Counted from the stretch's first letter, positions 44,494 through 54,059 are shown. The stretch: 64,000 nt of DNA from Methylocystis rosea (GCF_003855495.1 NZ_CP034086.1:682001-746000); one strand, 5' to 3'. The notes: a model not told the origin generated them from the letters alone. Program-made: numbers and translations.

Positions 44494-45741
44494 ATGGCAT
44501 TAGCAAACGGACAGTTTCACGCGCACGCCCCGGTCCAGCCGCGGGCGCCGGTCCCGCGCCGCATCGTGCTGCTGGGCGCGACAGGCTCGATCGGCCGTTC
44601 GACGGTCGACCTTCTCGAACGCGATCCGGAAGGATTTTCGGTGTCGGCGGTGGCGGGCGGCCGCGATGTCGAGGCGCTCGCGCGCGTCGCCCGCGCGGTC
44701 AGAGCCGAATTCGCCGCGATCCGCGACGAGAGCGCCTATGCGGCGCTCAAGGAAGCGCTCGCCGGGACCAACACTCAGGTCGCCGCGGGCCGCGAGGCGG
44801 TCATCGAGGCGGCGCTGCGCGACGCCGATCTCGTGGTCTCGGCCATCGTCGGCGCCGCCGGCGTCGAGCCCACCTACGCCGCGCTCGCCGCCGGCCGCGA
44901 CGTGGCGCTCGCCAATAAGGAATGTCTCGTCTGCGCCGGCGTGCCCTTCATGCGGATGGCGGCGGAAATGGGCGTGCGGCTGCTGCCGATGGACAGCGAG
45001 CACAACGCCATTTTCCAGGCGCTTGGCGGCGAGGACGCCTCCCGCATCGAACGCATGATCGTCACGGCCTCCGGCGGCCCGTTCCGCACCTGGAGCAAGG
45101 AGCGCATCTCCGAGGCGAGCGTCGAGGAGGCGCTCAACCATCCCAATTGGGCGATGGGCCCGAAGATAACCGTCGATTCGGCCGGCATGATGAACAAGGG
45201 GCTCGAACTGATCGAGGCTCATCATCTATTCGGCATTCCGGCGGAAAAGCTCGAAGTCGTGGTCCATCCGCAGTCGATCGTCCACGGCCTCGTCGCCTTT
45301 TCCGACGGCTCGGTGACCGCGGGAATCGCCGTGCCGGACATGCGCACGCCGATCGCCCATTGTCTGGGCTATCCCGACCGGCTGACGACTCCGACGCCGC
45401 GCCTCGATCTGGCGAAAATCGCCACCCTGACATTCGAAGCCCCTGATTTTGACCGGTTTCCGGCGCTCAGACTGGCGCTCGACGTCCTGCGCGCCGGCGG
45501 CGGCCTGCCGACCGTGCTCAACGCCGCCAATGAAATCGCCGTCGAAGCCTTCCTCGATCGCCGCATTTCCTTCGACGGAATCGCTCGCCATGTGGCCGAG
45601 GCCTGCGAGGCCGCTTTGCGCGATGGAACCGCAAATGCGCCCGCAACAGTTGAGGATGCCCTCGCGGTGGACCATATTGTCAGAGAAAGATCACGATCGG
45701 CCTTGGCCGGGCGCGCCGCATCAGGCATGCTGCTTCAGTGA
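44494..45741 (+). CDS. dxr: 1-deoxy-D-xylulose 5-phosphate reductoisomerase
   Basis: The 415-residue second enzyme of the MEP isoprenoid pathway, feeding the isoprenyl units used by UppS. NADPH motif VLLGATGSIGRSTVDLLE is near residue 25; other marks are LANKECLVCAG, PMDSEHNAIFQALGG, TASGGPFRTW, NPNWAMGPKITVDSAGMMNKG-type sequence (HPNWAMGPKITVDSAGM here), EVVVHPQSIVHGLV and PTVLNAANEIAVEAFL. ATG 44494 is chosen over a longer frame opening inside cdsA. Confidence 0.97.
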   Translation: MALANGQFHAHAPVQPRAPVPRRIVLLGATGSIGRSTVDLLERDPEGFSVSAVAGGRDVEALARVARAVRAEFAAIRDESAYAALKEALAGTNTQVAAGREAVIEAALRDADLVVSAIVGAAGVEPTYAALAAGRDVALANKECLVCAGVPFMRMAAEMGVRLLPMDSEHNAIFQALGGEDASRIERMIVTASGGPFRTWSKERISEASVEEALNHPNWAMGPKITVDSAGMMNKGLELIEAHHLFGIPAEKLEVVVHPQSIVHGLVAFSDGSVTAGIAVPDMRTPIAHCLGYPDRLTTPTPRLDLAKIATLTFEAPDFDRFPALRLALDVLRAGGGLPTVLNAANEIAVEAFLDRRISFDGIARHVAEACEAALRDGTANAPATVEDALAVDHIVRERSRSALAGRAASGMLLQ

Positions 45742-45796
45742 TCATGGCGCGCGCCGCCGACAGGGTTGGCGCAAGCGAGACCTGCGAGACAGCGCT

Positions 45797-46951
45797 TTGC
45801 TAGACCTCCTGACGACCTTCGCCTTTTATCTCATCCCCTTCGTGCTCGTTCTCACGCTCGTCGTGTTCGTGCACGAATTTGGGCACTTCATCGTCGGCCG
45901 GTGGTGCGGCGTGAAGGTGGACGCCTTTTCCATTGGCTTCGGACCGGAACTGTGGTCTCGGGTGGATCGTCACGGCACGCGCTGGCGCATCGCCAGCATT
46001 CCGCTCGGCGGCTACGTCAGCTTCCATGGCGACGCCAACGCCGCCAGCGCGCCGGACCCCGAAGCGGTGCGCGCGATGCCTGAAAGCGAGCGCGCGGTAA
46101 CCTTCGCGGCGCAGTCGGTATGGAAGCGCGCCGCCATCGTGTTCGCCGGTCCTTTTGCGAATTTCATTCTGGCGATCGCGATTTTCGCAATTCTCTTCGG
46201 CGTTTATGGGCGGACGGTCTATGCGCCGCGCGTCGGCTCGCTGACGCCTGGCGGGGCTGGCGCCGCTGCGGGCTTCATGGCCGGCGACCTGGTGCTGACT
46301 GTCGACGGCGCGCCGGTCGACTCCTTTTCGAATCTGCAGGAAATCGTTTCGAGCTCGGCCGACAAAGAACTCGTTTTCGTGATTCAACGCGGCGATCAGC
46401 AGCTGACGCTTCCGGTCGTTCCCGCCCTGCGCGAGGTCGAGAGCGCGATCGGCAAAATCCGAATCGGCATGCTGGGCATTCAGGCCTCAAAGGCCGCAGC
46501 CGACATCCGTCGGGAACGCTACGGACCCGCCGACGCGGTGGCGATGGGCGTGCAGGAAACTTGGACGGTCGTGCGCCGCACCGGAAATTATATCGGCGGA
46601 CTCGTCACCGGACGCGAGAGCGCCGATCAGCTCTCCGGACCGATCGGCATCGCGCAAGTCTCGGGGCAAATGGCGCAGGCGGTCTCCAAGGTCGGCATCG
46701 CGCCGCTGTTGAGCCTCATCGCGATTCTCTCAGTCTCGATCGGCCTGCTCAATCTTATGCCGGTGCCGCTGCTTGACGGCGGACATTTGCTGTTCTTCGC
46801 GATTGAGGCGGCGCGCGGCCGCGCGCTCAACGAGCGCGCGCAGGAAGTCGCCTTCCGAGTGGGTCTCGCGATGGTCGGCGCGCTGATGATTTTCTCGACC
46901 TACAACGACATCGCGCGGCTGATTCACAAGCTCACCGGCTCAGGCTCCTAG
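45797..46951 (+). CDS. rseP: Site-2 protease RseP/MmpA (M50 family)
   Basis: An intramembrane zinc protease that completes the cleavage of anti-sigma factors and signal-peptide remnants. The zinc site HEFGH is at residues 26-30 and the third ligand motif NLMPVPLLDGGH is near 320. One PDZ domain (about 115-200) is visible. The reading frame is open far upstream inside dxr, but family length and the position of HEFGH favour a start near the TTG at 45797, giving 384 residues; no ATG fits. The TAG stop is the beginning of a dispersed repeat. It lies between dxr and bamA as in most relatives. Confidence 0.9.
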   Translation: MLDLLTTFAFYLIPFVLVLTLVVFVHEFGHFIVGRWCGVKVDAFSIGFGPELWSRVDRHGTRWRIASIPLGGYVSFHGDANAASAPDPEAVRAMPESERAVTFAAQSVWKRAAIVFAGPFANFILAIAIFAILFGVYGRTVYAPRVGSLTPGGAGAAAGFMAGDLVLTVDGAPVDSFSNLQEIVSSSADKELVFVIQRGDQQLTLPVVPALREVESAIGKIRIGMLGIQASKAAADIRRERYGPADAVAMGVQETWTVVRRTGNYIGGLVTGRESADQLSGPIGIAQVSGQMAQAVSKVGIAPLLSLIAILSVSIGLLNLMPVPLLDGGHLLFFAIEAARGRALNERAQEVAFRVGLAMVGALMIFSTYNDIARLIHKLTGSGS

Positions 46952-47060
46952 AGCGCTTCCAAGATCAATTGGAATCAGGTGATCGATAGGAATCGCTCTA
47001 AATAAAAATGCTGGAGCAGGTTCTCATCGAAAAAGTCCGCCAACTTTTTCGGATCTGCTT
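46949..47060. repeat. Dispersed TAGAGC-type repeat, copy 2
   Basis: Starts TAGAGCGCTTCC at the rseP stop codon, runs through TGGAATCAGGTGATCGATAGGA, CTGGAGCAGGTTCTCATCGA and AAAAGTCCGCCAACTTTTTCGG, close to copy 1 at 17537-17645. The rest of the 413-bp gap to bamA (47061-47364) shows no gene I can support; it probably carries the bamA promoter and includes alternative upstream starts in frame with bamA. Confidence 0.78.
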
Positions 47061-47364
47061 TCGCGCACGCAGCTGCTCCAACGACGTGGCGTGCAGTACG
47101 CCGTGTAAGCGCGCGATTCCTGTCGTAATTTGGACATGATGACGTTTGCGGCGCCACGTCTTAACCATGCGCTGACCATGAATCGTGGCTTTAACGTCAC
47201 GCCTTCGACAAATTGCGGCGACAACATTTATTCTGCATTTGCAGGGTCGGGTAAACCTTGTAGAAGGAATCGCTCAACGCTGGCGAAGCGCCGATCGTCG
47301 GCGCATTTACATGAGTTTCGTGCCGCGGCCCGGGCGGCGACGTTGCGACGAGGACCTGCACTAT

Positions 47365-49674
47365 ATGCGCTCTATCAGCGGCATTTGGAAATCATCGTTC
47401 CTGTTCGCGGTTGTGGCCGCTCTGCTGGCGTTTAGCGTTCCGGCGTTCGCCGCGCCCGACATCAATCGCATCGCGTTCGAGGGCAACAGCAAGGTCAAGA
47501 CTGACATCTTGCAGGAGCAGGTGCGTTCGCGCGCCCGCACAGAATTCAACCCGCAGATGGCCGAGGCCGACGTCGCGCGATTGACGGAAGTCTATCGCCG
47601 GTCGGGACGCGCTGCGGCGAAAGTGAGCTTTCGGACGGTTGATCTGCCGAACGGACGCGTCGACCTGGTCTTCAGCATCGTTGAAGGCGACAAGACCGGC
47701 GTTAAGGAGATCCGTTTCATCGGCAATGAGGTCTACTCCACACGCCGTCTTGTCGGCATGATGGAGACGACGGAAATGAACTTCCTGTCGTTCCTCAAGA
47801 CAAGCGACGTTTATGATCCCGACCGCATCGCCGCGGACCTCGAACTCATTCGTCGATTCTATCTTAAGAACGGCTACGCCGATTTCCGCGTGATCAGCTC
47901 CGACGTGCAGTTCGATCCGGCGGCTGGCGGCTACATCATCAGCATCGTCGTGAACGAAGGCCCGCAGTATCGGGTGTCAACGGTCAGCGTCGAATCCCAT
48001 CTCCCCGACGTCGACGGCGCCGCGTTGAATGATCTGCTGCGGCTTGCGCCGGGCGACGTCTACAACGGCGACGCGGTCGAGAAGACCGTCGAAGCGCTGA
48101 CCCGCGAAATCGCCCGGAAGGGCTATGCCTTCACCCAGGCGCGCCCGCGCGGCGAACGCAATCCGGCCGATCAGACGGTCGCGATCCAGTTCCTGCTCGA
48201 GGAAGGACCCCGGGTCTATATTGAACGCATCAACATTCGCGGCAACACGCGCACGCGCGACTACGTCATTCGCCGCGAGTTCGATATCGGCGAGGGCGAC
48301 GCCTATAACCGCGTCCTGATCGACCGCGCCGAACGCCGGCTGAATGGCCTCGGCTATTTCAAAAAGGTGAAAATCACCAATGAGCCGGGCTCGGCGCCGG
48401 ATCGCGTGATCCTCAACGTTGACGTCGAGGACCAGCCCACCGGCAACTTCGGCGTCTCTGGCGGTTATTCGACCAACCAGGGCTTTATCGCCGAAGTGTC
48501 CGTGTCGGAAAGCAACTTCATGGGTCGCGGCCAAGCGGTTCGCCTTTCGGTGCAGGGCGGCCAGATCGCCCGCGGCGTGACGTTCAGCTTCACCGAGCCT
48601 TATTTCCTCGACCAGCGCATCGCCGCCGGCTTCGACGTCTTCGTGCGTCAACAGGACGCTTATAACTACTCGATCTACAGCTCGACGTCCTACGGCGGCA
48701 CGTTGCGCTTCGGCATCCCGATCACCGAAGAGCTCAGCTTCTCGCCCCACTACTCGATCTATCAAACGACGATCTCAATCCCGAACGACAAGAATCGTCC
48801 TTACAACGACTGTTTGGTGCCGATACTTGGCTACACGCCGGGGTTCAGTCCCTTCATGCCGACGACGAGCCTCTTCGTGAACTGTCAGTCGAACGGCGAG
48901 GCGTCGCTCGCGATCAAGGAGTCGCAGGGTGGGCTGCTGACGTCGCTCGTCGGCTATTCGCTGAACTACAGCACCATCGACAACTTCAAGAACCCGCATA
49001 ATGGTTGGCTCGCCTCGCTCAATCAGGACGTCGCGGGTCTTGGCGGCGGCACGCGCTATCTGCGCACGACCGGAGACATTCGCTACTTCCGTGAGATTCC
49101 CTATATCGACGATGTGGTCGGCATCGCCCGTCTGCAGGGCGGCGATCTGTCGACCTTCGGCGGCTACAAGCCGCGCATTCAGGACAACTTCAACCTCGGC
49201 CCCAGCCTGGTGCGCGGCTTCGCGCCGGGCGGCATCGGCCCACGCGACTCGAACATTCTGACGAGCTTCAACAACAATCGCGGCAACTCACTCGGCGGCT
49301 CCAACTATGTTGGCGCATCGCTCGAAGTTCAGTTCCCCTTCTGGTACCTGCCCAAGGATCTGGGGCTGAGAGGGGCGGTCTTCGCCGACGCCGGTTCGCT
49401 ATGGAATTTTAGCGGTAAGACGAACTACGCCAACAATCTGCCCACGATTCCCGGCGTGACCTGCATCGGCGCCTATACGCCGGAGGCGGGTTTCGGGCAG
49501 GGCAATTGCGTTGTGCCGAATGCCAACTCCTTCAGGGTTCGGTCGTCCGTGGGCGCCTCGGTGCTTTGGAATTCGCCGATGGGGCCGATCCGCTTCGACT
49601 ATGCGGTCGTGACCTCGAAGGCGAAAGAGGATATCACTCAGAACTTCCGGTTCAGCGGCGGCACCAACTTCTGA
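47365..49674 (+). CDS. bamA: Outer membrane protein assembly factor BamA
   Basis: The core of the BAM machine that folds beta-barrels into the outer membrane. From this ATG the product is 769 residues: a signal peptide (SSFLFAVVAALLAFSVPAFA, cleavage before APDINR), five POTRA domains (about 25-425) and a 16-strand barrel, with the lid-lock motif VRGF (SLVRGFAPGGIGPRD) and a terminal aromatic residue (SGGTNF). Earlier in-frame starts at 47311 and 47185 are possible; the one used gives a clean signal peptide. lpxD follows after 82 bp; no ompH/skp lies between. Confidence 0.95.
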   Translation: MRSISGIWKSSFLFAVVAALLAFSVPAFAAPDINRIAFEGNSKVKTDILQEQVRSRARTEFNPQMAEADVARLTEVYRRSGRAAAKVSFRTVDLPNGRVDLVFSIVEGDKTGVKEIRFIGNEVYSTRRLVGMMETTEMNFLSFLKTSDVYDPDRIAADLELIRRFYLKNGYADFRVISSDVQFDPAAGGYIISIVVNEGPQYRVSTVSVESHLPDVDGAALNDLLRLAPGDVYNGDAVEKTVEALTREIARKGYAFTQARPRGERNPADQTVAIQFLLEEGPRVYIERINIRGNTRTRDYVIRREFDIGEGDAYNRVLIDRAERRLNGLGYFKKVKITNEPGSAPDRVILNVDVEDQPTGNFGVSGGYSTNQGFIAEVSVSESNFMGRGQAVRLSVQGGQIARGVTFSFTEPYFLDQRIAAGFDVFVRQQDAYNYSIYSSTSYGGTLRFGIPITEELSFSPHYSIYQTTISIPNDKNRPYNDCLVPILGYTPGFSPFMPTTSLFVNCQSNGEASLAIKESQGGLLTSLVGYSLNYSTIDNFKNPHNGWLASLNQDVAGLGGGTRYLRTTGDIRYFREIPYIDDVVGIARLQGGDLSTFGGYKPRIQDNFNLGPSLVRGFAPGGIGPRDSNILTSFNNNRGNSLGGSNYVGASLEVQFPFWYLPKDLGLRGAVFADAGSLWNFSGKTNYANNLPTIPGVTCIGAYTPEAGFGQGNCVVPNANSFRVRSSVGASVLWNSPMGPIRFDYAVVTSKAKEDITQNFRFSGGTNF

Positions 49675-49688
49675 TGATCGGAGACGAT

Positions 49689-49711
49689 CGCCGGGCGAAC
49701 CGCGCCCGGCG
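49689..49711. other. GC-rich hairpin between bamA and lpxD
   Basis: A perfect 9-bp stem CGCCGGGCG (49689-49697) with CGCCCGGCG (49703-49711), loop AACCG. There is no T run, so it may damp transcription or protect the bamA mRNA 3' end rather than terminate. Confidence 0.4.
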
Positions 49712-49756
49712 GACGGCTGAAGGCTTGGCTTGGGCTGCCGCGCTGGATTTTGTAGC

Positions 49757-50827
49757 GTGAGCGCAGCGGCCTTCTTTCCCTTGGCGCGACCCGCCCCTTT
49801 GAGCGAAATTGCGCAGATCGCCGGGGCCGAGATGCGCGGCGGTCCTGACGGCGCGCAAGCGTCGGCCGAGCTTGCGCCGCCGCCCCTTATCATCGGCGTG
49901 GCCACGCTCGATTGGAGCAGGCCGGGCGACCTCTGCTTCTACGACAACCCGCGTTATCGCAAGGCCCTCTTGGAGTGCCGAGCGACCGCCTGCTTCCTGC
50001 GCGCGCGCCATATTGATCTGCTGCCCAAGTCCGTCGTCGCGCTCGTCGTCGACGATCCGCAGCGGGCGATGACGCTCGCCGCCGCGCATCTCTTTCCGGA
50101 CGCGCTGCGGCCCGGCTCCTTATTCCAATCCAGCGGCGTTTCTCCGGGAGCGGCGGTGCATCCGCAGGCGCGACTCGAACCAGGCGTGGTGGTTGATCCC
50201 GGCGCCGTGATCGGGCCGGGCGCCGAGATAGGCGCTGGAACGATTATCGGGCCGCAGGCGGTGATCGGTCCGAATGTGCGCATCGGCCGCGACTGTTCAA
50301 TCGGCGCGCATGCGAGCCTCACCCATTCGCTGATCGGCGACCGCGTCGTCATTCACCCGGGGGCGCGGCTTGGGCAGGATGGCTTCGGCTTCGCGCCAAC
50401 GCGCCAAGGCTATCTCAAGACGCCGCAGGTCGGTCGCGTGATCGTGCAGGACGATGTCGAGATCGGCGCCAATACGACGATCGATCGAGGCGCGTCGCGC
50501 GACACGATCATCGGCGAGGGAACCAAAATCGATAATCTCGTGCAGATCGGCCACAATGTGGTGATCGGCCGTTTTTGCGCCATCGTCGCCCAATCGGGCG
50601 TCGCCGGCTCCTGTGAGATCGGCGATTTCGTCGCGCTTGGCGGACAATCCGCCGTCGCGGGCCACCTCACGATCGGCGAAGGCGCAGCGGTAGCGGCCAA
50701 ATCCGGGGTGATGCGCGACCTGCCGGCCGGGGCGCGGGTCGGCGGCGCGCCAGCGCGCCCATTGCGGCGGTTCTTGCGCGGCGCGGCGCTGCTCGACCGA
50801 CTCGCGCGCAAGGACAAGCCGACGTAA
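49757..50827 (+). CDS. lpxD: UDP-3-O-(3-hydroxymyristoyl)glucosamine N-acyltransferase
   Basis: The 356-residue third enzyme of lipid A synthesis. The N-terminal uridine-binding domain (about 1-115) is followed by a left-handed beta-helix of hexapeptide repeats ([40 protein letters not shown]) and the catalytic His in [20 protein letters not shown]. The C-terminus has the expected helix. The start is probably GTG 49757; an ATG 27 bp upstream is in frame but adds residues unlike the family. Confidence 0.93.
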   Translation: MSAAAFFPLARPAPLSEIAQIAGAEMRGGPDGAQASAELAPPPLIIGVATLDWSRPGDLCFYDNPRYRKALLECRATACFLRARHIDLLPKSVVALVVDDPQRAMTLAAAHLFPDALRPGSLFQSSGVSPGAAVHPQARLEPGVVVDPGAVIGPGAEIGAGTIIGPQAVIGPNVRIGRDCSIGAHASLTHSLIGDRVVIHPGARLGQDGFGFAPTRQGYLKTPQVGRVIVQDDVEIGANTTIDRGASRDTIIGEGTKIDNLVQIGHNVVIGRFCAIVAQSGVAGSCEIGDFVALGGQSAVAGHLTIGEGAAVAAKSGVMRDLPAGARVGGAPARPLRRFLRGAALLDRLARKDKPT

Positions 50828-50893
50828 GACAAGCCGACGAAAACAAGCAAAAACTGGGATGGCGCTCGCCATGCCCTCGAGAGGGAGGAAGAA

Positions 50894-51358
50894 ATGCCCG
50901 AGGCCGCGGCTGGCGCGACTCTGGAGAGCGCCGACATTATGCAGATCATGAGCCAACTGCCGCATCGGTATCCGTTCCTGCTGGTCGACCGCATCTTCGA
51001 CATCCGCGGCGACGAATCATGCGTCGGCGTGAAGAACGTCACGGTCAACGAGCCGCAGTTTCAAGGGCACTTTCCCGAGCGTCCGATCATGCCCGGCGTC
51101 CTGCTCATCGAGGCGATGGCGCAGACCGCCGGAGTCATCGCCATCCGCGCGCTGAAAGGCGCGGATCGGTCGCGTCTCGTTTATTTTGTCACGATCGACA
51201 ATGCGAAATTCCGCAAGCCGGTGACGCCCGGCGACCGCGTTGAATTCCACATGGCCAAAACCGCGCAGAAGCGAAACATCTGGTGGTATTCTGGGCGCGC
51301 GTTAGTCGACGGCGCGCTGGTCTGCGAGGCGCAGATCAGCGTCATGATGGGCGCCTAG
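50894..51358 (+). CDS. fabZ: 3-hydroxyacyl-ACP dehydratase FabZ
   Basis: The 154-residue hot-dog-fold dehydratase of fatty acid elongation, also balancing the acyl pool for lipid A. The catalytic His59 ([14 protein letters not shown]) and Glu73 ([12 protein letters not shown]) are both present, after [24 protein letters not shown] ribosome binding site lies just upstream. The TAG stop begins a repeat element. Confidence 0.97.
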   Translation: MPEAAAGATLESADIMQIMSQLPHRYPFLLVDRIFDIRGDESCVGVKNVTVNEPQFQGHFPERPIMPGVLLIEAMAQTAGVIAIRALKGADRSRLVYFVTIDNAKFRKPVTPGDRVEFHMAKTAQKRNIWWYSGRALVDGALVCEAQISVMMGA

Positions 51359-51475
51359 ATCACGCTGCATTTGGGCGGAATCGCCCAAATGCAGATAACG
51401 TGATCGATTCCCAAAGTTTAGAGCGCGCTCTATGCGAAAAACCGGTTCCCACTTTTTCGCAACGCGCTCTAGCGT
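51356..51475. repeat. Dispersed repeat copy 4 (two hairpins) between fabZ and lpxA
   Basis: First part: GATCACG and CGTGATC enclose a strong stem GCATTTGGGCG-GAAT-CGCCCAAATGC (51358-51405). Second part (about 51419-51472): TAGAGCGCG and CGCGCTCTA enclose GCGAAAAA-CCGGTTCCCA-CTTTTTCGC. The first three bases are the fabZ stop codon, and the ATG at 51432 inside the second hairpin is the first ATG of the lpxA frame. The GCGAAAAACCGGTTCCCACT segment is a repeat type I associate with Hyphomicrobiales genomes. Confidence 0.82.
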
Positions 51476-52292
51476 CGACGCGGCGAGTGCGACATTGAGC
51501 CCTTCGGTTCATCCGTCCAGTGTCGTCGAAGACGGCGCGCGGCTCGACGCCGGCGTCGCCATCGGCCCGTTTTGCCATATCGGCGCCGGCGTCGAGATCG
51601 GCGACGGCGCGACTCTCCACTCCCATGTCGTCGTCGGCGGCTGTACGCGCATCGGCGCGCGCGCCCGTATTTTCCCCTTCGCCGCCGTGGGACTGGCGTC
51701 GCAGGACATCAAGGCTGCGCTCGCGCCGGGCGCGCTGACGATCGGCGACGATTGCGTCATTCGCGAAGGCGTGACCATCAATGCAGGCGTGGGCGAGGGC
51801 ACGCGTATTGGGGCGCGTTGCGTCTTTCTTGCCGCTTCGCACGTCGCTCACGACTGTCGGCTGGGCGACGACGTGATACTGTCCAATCAGGTTCTGCTGG
51901 GCGGCCACGTCGAGATCGGGGACCATGCGATGATCGGCGGCGCGACGGCGGTCCATCAGAATGTGCGCATCGGCGCGCATGCTTTCGTCGGCGGCCTCTC
52001 CGGCGTTGAAGGCGACGTCATCCCCTTTACGCTCGCGTCGGGCAACCGCGCCCATCTTTTCGGCCTCAACCGCGTCGGCCTGCAGCGGCGCGGTTTTGCG
52101 CCGGAGCGCATCGAGCGGCTACGCCGGGCGTATGGCCTGCTCTTCGCACGAGAGGCGCGCGCGCTGAGCGAACGCATCGACCGTCTGTCGCGAGATTTCG
52201 CGGATGACGCAGACGTTGCGGCGATCGTTGAATTTTTGCGGGCGCCTTCGACGCGGCCGCTTTGCGCGCCTCGCGCGCGCGCTGAACCATGA
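51432..52292 (+). CDS. lpxA: UDP-N-acetylglucosamine O-acyltransferase
   Basis: The first enzyme of lipid A synthesis, a trimer with a left-handed beta-helix. Typical parts are VHPSSVVEDGARLDAGVAIG, the catalytic His region ASHVAHDCRLGDDVILSNQV, GGATAVHQNVRIGAHAFVGG and the C-terminal helical LNRVGLQRRGFAPERIERLR. The length from ATG 51432 is 286, longer than most because the first 14 residues come from a repeat element. A TTG at 51495 (just before SPSVHPSS) would match the usual N-terminus better. The stop overlaps the lpxB start by four bases. Confidence 0.93.
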   Translation: MRKTGSHFFATRSSVDAASATLSPSVHPSSVVEDGARLDAGVAIGPFCHIGAGVEIGDGATLHSHVVVGGCTRIGARARIFPFAAVGLASQDIKAALAPGALTIGDDCVIREGVTINAGVGEGTRIGARCVFLAASHVAHDCRLGDDVILSNQVLLGGHVEIGDHAMIGGATAVHQNVRIGAHAFVGGLSGVEGDVIPFTLASGNRAHLFGLNRVGLQRRGFAPERIERLRRAYGLLFAREARALSERIDRLSRDFADDADVAAIVEFLRAPSTRPLCAPRARAEP

Positions 52293-53431
52293 GCGCGCCG
52301 CGCATCTTCCTTGTCGCTGGCGAAGCCTCTGGCGATCAACTCGGCGCAGCGCTGATGCGGGCTTTGCGCGCCGCGCGTCCGGAGGCCGTTTTCGCCGGCG
52401 TCGGAGGCGAGGCGATGGCGCGCGAGGGCCTCGTTTCGCTGTTTCCGCTCGAAGACATCGCGGTGATGGGCCTCATTCCGGTCTTAGCGCGGCTGCCGCG
52501 CCTTGTCCGGCGCATCGCCCAGACGGCGCGAGCGGTCGTCGATCAGGCGCCGGACTGTCTCGTCATCATCGACGCGCCGGATTTTACCCATCGCGTCGCG
52601 CGTCGCGTGCGGGCCGCCCGACCTGACCTGCCGATCATCGATTACGTCAGCCCGACCGTATGGGCGTGGCGGCCCGGCCGCGCGCGCGCCATGCGCGACT
52701 ATGTCGATTGCCTGCTGGCGCTGCTGCCCTTCGAGCCGCAGGCGCATGTTCGCCTTGGCGGGCCGCGATGCGTCTATGTCGGCCATCCGCTCGTCGAGCG
52801 GCTCGACGAGCTGACGCGGCCTTCTCACGATCGCGGCGCGGCGCGGTCGCTGCTCGTTCTGCCCGGGTCGCGTCTGGCGGAAGTGCGGCGCATGACGCCG
52901 ATTTACGGCGAGGCCCTCGAACTTCTTTTGCGCGAACGCGCCGACTTCGAGGTCGTCATTCCTGTCGCGCCGAATGTTGAGAAGACCTTGCGACGTGAAC
53001 TGCGGGGATGGCCGCTGACGCCGCGTCTGATTGGCCAGGCGGAGAAATTCGCCGCGTTCCGAAATGCACGCGCCGCGCTTGTGACGTCCGGCGTCGCGAC
53101 GCTGGAGCTTGCGCTCGCCGGAGTTCCGATGGCTGTCGCCTATAAGGTCTCGCGCGTCGAATCGTTGCTGCGCTTTCTCGTCAAAGTCGAATCGATCGTG
53201 CTGCCCAATCTCGTCATCGGCGAGAATATTGTGCCGGAATTCCTGCAGGAGGCGGCGACGCCGCGCGCGCTCGCCGAGGCGCTGAGGCCGCTCTTGCGCG
53301 AGAGCGCCGCGCGCGAAGCGCAGCTCGCGGCCTTCAAGCGCGTCCGCACGCGCCTGCTCGAGACAGGTCGAACGCCGAGCGCTCGGGCGGCCGACATCAT
53401 CCTCCAATATGCGTCGCACGGTCGCTCTTAG
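52289..53431 (+). CDS. lpxB: Lipid-A-disaccharide synthase
   Basis: A 380-residue glycosyltransferase that joins UDP-diacylglucosamine and lipid X to form the lipid A disaccharide. Family marks are PRIFLVAGEASGDQLGAALM, IDAPDFTHRVARRVRA, DYVSPTVWAWRPGRARAM, CVYVGHPLVERL, LVLPGSRLAEVRRM, TSGVATLELALAGVPMAVAY and VLPNLVIGENIVPEFLQE. In many relatives lpxI lies between lpxA and lpxB; here they overlap by four bases and lpxI is absent. The TAG stop starts a short fragment of the dispersed repeat (TAGAGCGCG). Confidence 0.97.
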   Translation: MSAPRIFLVAGEASGDQLGAALMRALRAARPEAVFAGVGGEAMAREGLVSLFPLEDIAVMGLIPVLARLPRLVRRIAQTARAVVDQAPDCLVIIDAPDFTHRVARRVRAARPDLPIIDYVSPTVWAWRPGRARAMRDYVDCLLALLPFEPQAHVRLGGPRCVYVGHPLVERLDELTRPSHDRGAARSLLVLPGSRLAEVRRMTPIYGEALELLLRERADFEVVIPVAPNVEKTLRRELRGWPLTPRLIGQAEKFAAFRNARAALVTSGVATLELALAGVPMAVAYKVSRVESLLRFLVKVESIVLPNLVIGENIVPEFLQEAATPRALAEALRPLLRESAAREAQLAAFKRVRTRLLETGRTPSARAADIILQYASHGRS

Positions 53432-53444
53432 AGCGCGTCTGGGA

Positions 53445-53948
53445 TCAGAAGGGAATGTCGTCGTCGAGTTGGTCGGAGAGCTTGCCGGCCGGGGCGGGAC
53501 GCCGCTCGGCGGGACCGCGCTCCATCGGCGAGGAGCGGCCAAAGGATCCGCCGCTCTGGCTGTAGCCGCTGTCGTAGTCGCCCTCGCTGCGTCCGCCCTT
53601 GCTGTCGAGCAGAGTCAGCTCGCCGCGAAAACGCTGCAGCACGACATCGGTCGCCTTGCGCTGATTGCCGTCCTTGTCAGTATATTCGCGGGTCTGCAAC
53701 TGGCCTTCGAGATAGATCTTGGAGCCCTTGCGGCAGTATTGCTCGGCGATCTTCCCGAGATTTTCGTTGAAGATCGACACATTGTGCCACTCGGTGCGAT
53801 CTTTGCGCTCGCCGGTGTTCTTATCGCGCCAGGACTCGGTGGTCGCCACCGAGAAGGAGACGACGCGATCGCCGGACGGCAGCGTCCGCACCTCCGGATC
53901 GCGGCCGAGATTGCCGATCAGGATCACCTTGTTGACGCTGCCCGCCAT
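53445..53948 (-). CDS. ssb: Single-stranded DNA-binding protein
   Basis: A 167-residue SSB. The OB fold is at 1-110 (VNKVILIGNLGRDPEVRTLP, FSVATTESWRDKNTGERKDRTEWHNV, YCRKGSKIYLEGQLQTREY), then a Gly/Ser/Pro-rich linker and the acidic tip DDDIPF that recruits repair proteins. The ATG at 53948 gives the conserved MAGSVNKV N-terminus; an upstream in-frame start is disregarded. A LexA box lies about 112 bp upstream. Confidence 0.97.
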   Translation of the reverse strand: MAGSVNKVILIGNLGRDPEVRTLPSGDRVVSFSVATTESWRDKNTGERKDRTEWHNVSIFNENLGKIAEQYCRKGSKIYLEGQLQTREYTDKDGNQRKATDVVLQRFRGELTLLDSKGGRSEGDYDSGYSQSGGSFGRSSPMERGPAERRPAPAGKLSDQLDDDIPF

Positions 53949-54059
53949 GTCGCTCTCCGCTTGCTTGACGCGTGGCACTCTAGTGCAAAGGCCGGTCCCG
54001 GGGGGCGCCGGCTCGGCTTGTCCACAGCTGATGTTGTCGCGCCTCTCGACCCCAGAACG

